A DNA stretch of 7,239 nucleotides from Alistipes sp. CAG:831 (GTDB lineage: Bacteria > Bacteroidota > Bacteroidia > Bacteroidales > UBA932). Below the pieces are notes generated by a model that was given only the letters and a program-made list of their open reading frames with translations, made no database searches and was not told where the DNA came from. Positions 4,958 to 7,239 of the stretch are shown in pieces (the stretch's first letter is position 1; every line of letters begins with the position of its first letter). The translations under genes and the position numbers were made by a program. The DNA lies in assembly GCA_000432775.1 (NCBI GenBank), contig HF990327.1:10027-17265 (forward strand), read 5' to 3'.

Positions 4958-6979
4958 TTACCAGATCATGACGCGCTCGGATTCGGGACGATACATCGGG
5001 TCTCCCTCGGAGATTCCGAAAGCCTCGAAGAACTGCGGGAAGTTGCGGACAGCCACGTTGACGCGGTTCTCGGCAAGGGAGTGCACGTCGAGTTTGTTGA
5101 GGCGGGCCTTTTCCTCATCGGTGGCGTTCTGGGCCCAGAGGTGGGCATAGCCGATGAAGAAGCGCTGGGCGGCTGTGAGACCGTCTATGGGTGCGGGCTC
5201 GGTGCCGTTCAGGGAGTTCCGGTAGGCTGTCCAGGCAACGCTGAGTCCGCCCTGGTCGGCGATATTCTCACCGAGGGAGAGGGCTCCGTTGGCATGAATA
5301 CCGGGGAGAATCTCCACATCGCTGTACTGCTTCTCGAGAACGGCGGTCTTGGCCTTGAAGGCGGCCTCGTCCTCGGGAGCCCACCAGTTGTTCATGTTGC
5401 CGTCCTTGTCGAAGAGGCGGCCCTGGTCGTCGAAGCCGTGGGTCATCTCGTGGCCGATGACTACGCCGATGGCTCCGTAGTTGACGGCGTCATCCGCGTC
5501 GGCGTTGAAGAACGGGGGCTGGAGAATGGCGGCAGGGAAGCATATCTCGTTGGTGGTGGGGTTGTAGTAGGCGTTGACGGTCTGAGGAGTCATGCCCCAT
5601 TCGTCGGGATCGGTGGGCTGTCCGAGCTTGCTGAGATTGTCCTTCACGTACCAGGCCTTGGCGGCACGGAGGTTCTCGTAGTAGCTCAGGGCGGGATCGA
5701 TGGTCAGGGTGCTGTAGTCCTTCCATTTGTCGGGGTAGCCGATCTTTACTGTGAAGGCGGCGAGCTTCTCGCGGGCGTAGGCCTTGGTGGCGTCGGACAT
5801 CCAGTCGAGGGAGTCGATGTGCTGGCCGAGTGATACCTGAAGCTGGCGGACGAGCTCGAGTACCTTGGCCTTGTACTCCTCGGGGAAGTACTTGTGTACA
5901 TACATCTGGCCGACAGCCTCGCCGAGTACGCTGTTGGGCACGCTCATGGCGCGTTTCCAGCGGGGTTTCTGCTCGGTGATGCCGCTCATCTGAGTGCTGA
6001 AGAAGTCAAACGATGCATCGTAGTAGTCATCCGACAGGCTGCCGGCGGCGGAAGTGAGCAGGCCGGCTGCCAGGTAGTCCTGAAGCTGTCCGAGGGTGGC
6101 GGAGGCGAACAGCCTGCTGAATCCGTCGAAGAATGAGGGCTGCTGCACGATGATCTTGTCCTGGTCGGGGAGGCCGAGGGTCTTGAAGAAGGATGCGAAG
6201 TCAAATCCTTTCCAGCGGCGGCAGATCTGTCCGGTGCTCATCGGGTTGTACTGTTTGGTGTAGTCGCGGTTCTCGACGCTGGTCCAGGATACCTCGGCGA
6301 GACGGTCCTCTATCTTCACGGCGTTCTCCGCTTTCTGCGCTGCGTCTTCGTATCCGCTGAGGGCGAAGAGTCTGGCCAGCATCTCAGTGTAGCCCTTGTG
6401 CAGTTCCGCGTTGGCAGGGTCCACGTAGTAGTCGCGGTCGCCCATCCCGAGGCCGCTCTGAGCGAGGTAGAGTACCTGCATCTTGCTGTTCATAAGGTCA
6501 GCATCTACTCCGATGCTGAAGAAGCCGCCCTCTCCGTACTTGTTCATCTCAGCCAGCTCTACGGCCAGGGCCTTCTTGTCCTTGGTGGCGTAGATGGCGT
6601 CGAGGTATTTCTGGAGCGGCTGTCCGCCCTCTGCGTTCAGCTTCACTGAGTCGAGTCCCTGCTTGTACAGGTCCACGATTTTCTGGTCCACCGTACCTGC
6701 CTCGGGGGTCATCTTGGCCATCTCTGCGAACAGGTCGTTGAGGCGTACCACATTGTTCTCCCGCAGCACGTCGAACGAGCCGAAGCGGGCGTACTCGGGT
6801 TTCAGGGGATTCTTCTTGATCCAGCCGCCATTGGCATACCGGAAGAAGTCATCACCGGGGGATACTGTCAGGTCCATGTCCGTCATGTCGATGGCGGGGA
6901 CCTTCTCCACTTTCTGCTGGCAGGATGTCGAGGCCAGCATCATCATGGGAATCATCATAACTGCAAATGTCTTTTTCAT
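4958..6979 (-). CDS. M13 (neprilysin/PepO-type) zinc metallopeptidase, predicted lipoprotein
   Basis: A 673-residue zinc endopeptidase that probably cleaves oligopeptides in the periplasm or at the cell surface. An N-terminal lipoprotein-like signal (MKKTFAVMMIPMMMLASTSC) places the lipidated Cys at 20; the lipobox is loose, as often in Bacteroidota. The N-terminal M13 domain begins near DDFFRYANGGW (43-53). The substrate-binding motif NAYYNPTTNEICFPAAILQPPFF spans 469-491. The zinc site is complete: HEMTH (His510, Glu511, His514) and GENIAD with third ligand Glu571 and Asp575. DVHSLAENR near the C-terminus places His633 and Arg639 with the six-residue spacing of neprilysin His711 and Arg717. 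The protein ends in MIW, matching the family's terminal Trp. Length is normal and all key residues are present, so it should be active. An A-rich, SD-less leader precedes the ATG. It converges on the receptor gene, separated by the hairpin region, and seems to be transcribed alone. Confidence 0.95.
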   Translation of the reverse strand: MKKTFAVMMIPMMMLASTSCQQKVEKVPAIDMTDMDLTVSPGDDFFRYANGGWIKKNPLKPEYARFGSFDVLRENNVVRLNDLFAEMAKMTPEAGTVDQKIVDLYKQGLDSVKLNAEGGQPLQKYLDAIYATKDKKALAVELAEMNKYGEGGFFSIGVDADLMNSKMQVLYLAQSGLGMGDRDYYVDPANAELHKGYTEMLARLFALSGYEDAAQKAENAVKIEDRLAEVSWTSVENRDYTKQYNPMSTGQICRRWKGFDFASFFKTLGLPDQDKIIVQQPSFFDGFSRLFASATLGQLQDYLAAGLLTSAAGSLSDDYYDASFDFFSTQMSGITEQKPRWKRAMSVPNSVLGEAVGQMYVHKYFPEEYKAKVLELVRQLQVSLGQHIDSLDWMSDATKAYAREKLAAFTVKIGYPDKWKDYSTLTIDPALSYYENLRAAKAWYVKDNLSKLGQPTDPDEWGMTPQTVNAYYNPTTNEICFPAAILQPPFFNADADDAVNYGAIGVVIGHEMTHGFDDQGRLFDKDGNMNNWWAPEDEAAFKAKTAVLEKQYSDVEILPGIHANGALSLGENIADQGGLSVAWTAYRNSLNGTEPAPIDGLTAAQRFFIGYAHLWAQNATDEEKARLNKLDVHSLAENRVNVAVRNFPQFFEAFGISEGDPMYRPESERVMIW

Positions 6980-7026
6980 CGTTGGTATTTTGTGTTTCGT
7001 TTTCCGTTTTTTGTGTTTTGCGGACG

Positions 7027-7034
7027 TGAAGATA
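7027..7034 (-). promoter_or_regulatory. Possible -7 promoter element of the M13 peptidase gene
   Basis: On the minus strand these bases read TATCTTCA, close to the Bacteroidota TAnnTTTG -7 box. Transcription would start near 7020, leaving an A/C-rich leader of about 40 bases (rich in AAAACACAAAAAACGG-type sequence) before the ATG at 6979. Such A-rich leaders are normal ribosome-loading regions in this phylum. No convincing -33 box is seen. Confidence 0.3.
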
Positions 7035-7133
7035 CAGAATTTCCGGTCTTCCTGTTCATATACTTTCGCAATTCCGCATAATCAGCCAAGGCTGTCGTGT
7101 CGCTTCGTGGTAAGTCGGGAGCGTTTAGGGGCA

Positions 7134-7161
7134 TGCGTGCAGTTTTGTGCGTGCAGTTTTG
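7134..7161. repeat. Exact 14-bp tandem duplication
   Basis: TGCGTGCAGTTTTG occurs twice head to tail (7134-7147 and 7148-7161) with no mismatch, and the next two bases (TG) begin a third unit. The unit length is not a multiple of three, which argues against this stretch being coding. It lies about 155 bases upstream of the M13 start, well beyond the inferred promoter. It may be a recent slippage duplication. Confidence 0.85.
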
Positions 7162-7204
7162 TGATACGTCTGGATTGTTTCGTGGCGTGCGTTCCTTACC
7201 ATTT

Positions 7205-7219
7205 CCACAGCGCCTGTGG
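7205..7219. repeat. Short hairpin near the window edge
   Basis: CCACAG (7205-7210) and CTGTGG (7214-7219) form a perfect 6-bp stem with loop CGC. No T-run follows on either strand, so it is not a clear terminator. GCGTTCC occurs on both sides as a direct repeat (7189-7195 and 7222-7228). The function is unknown; it may be the edge of a feature that continues outside the window. Confidence 0.4.
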
Positions 7220-7239
7220 CGGCGTTCCCGGTATTGCCC

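Larger units (their letters stand above)
6980..7239. other. Upstream region of the M13 gene, no supported gene
   Basis: This 260-base stretch is T/G-rich on the plus strand near the M13 start and becomes more G+C-rich toward the right edge. It holds the M13 leader, a tandem duplication and a small hairpin. One minus-strand frame is open from the window edge to a TGA at 6976-6978, which overlaps the M13 ATG. Its 87 residues are basic and compositionally odd and match nothing I recognise, so I do not call a gene. Confidence 0.5.

Noticed and set aside
4901..5833. Plus-strand frame opposite the 3' half of the M13 gene, Gly/Val/Glu rich
   Set aside because: The Gly/Val/Glu-rich composition is what the reverse complement of the M13 codons yields, and the M13 motifs are intact on the other strand.
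6976..7239. Minus-strand frame open for 87 codons from the window edge, with a TGA overlapping the M13 start
   Set aside because: The residues are mostly Arg, Lys, Asn, Thr and Gln from A-rich leader DNA, the codons are A-ending unlike the G/C-ending neighbours, and a non-triplet tandem duplication lies inside. A start-stop overlap with M13 is suggestive but not enough.
1..7239. CRISPR array, tRNA, rRNA or transposase gene
   Set aside because: No regularly spaced repeats, no cloverleaf or rRNA-like sequence and no transposase motifs were seen on either strand.

Overview
The window looks like a chromosomal segment of a Bacteroidota (Bacteroidales-like) gut-type bacterium of moderately high G+C. 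The evidence is the gene content: a TonB-dependent receptor-type barrel with a Gly/Pro/Arg tail, a membrane-anchored PASTA protein without a kinase followed by an RluA synthase, and an M13 lipoprotein peptidase. The promoters also fit, with TAnnTTTG-type -7 boxes and A-rich leaders rather than strong Shine-Dalgarno sites. An Alistipes/Rikenellaceae-like source is a guess from base composition only.

Layout. Bases 1-318 (+) are the 3' end of an outer-membrane beta-barrel gene. It converges, with 12 bases between, on a minus-strand two-gene operon: PASTA protein (2242 to 1415), then an RluA-family pseudouridine synthase (1428 to 331), overlapping by 14 bases. A 127-base divergent region (2243-2369) separates this operon from a plus-strand pair: a NikR-family ribbon-helix-helix regulator (2370-2771) and a 640-residue TonB-dependent receptor (2846-4768). 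A 189-base intergenic region (4769-4957) follows, holding a terminator-like hairpin and a long, almost fully paired inverted repeat. Next comes a minus-strand M13 metallopeptidase lipoprotein (6979 to 4958). The last 260 bases hold the M13 leader, an exact 14-bp tandem duplication and a small hairpin, with no gene I can support.

How the parts may work together. The regulator and receptor look like a metal- or metallophore-uptake module: the repressor-like protein probably controls itself and the receptor. The regulator has NikR architecture and exactly the E. coli NikR length, but three of the four residues matching the E. coli square-planar nickel ligands are not histidine (Arg, Val, Phe; only the Cys remains). 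The residues matching the interdomain potassium site are also changed. The signal sensed may therefore not be nickel. The gap before the receptor carries a 10-bp direct repeat at a 21-bp period around a TTTTATAAAA palindrome, a good operator candidate.

The most unusual non-coding feature is the 118-base hairpin at 4837-4954. Nearly every position can pair if the plus strand is read as RNA, with three G-U wobbles in the outer arm and three tandem G-A/A-G steps inside. The minus-strand RNA would have A-C and C-U mismatches at those places. It is either a transcribed structured RNA element or a miniature inverted-repeat element.
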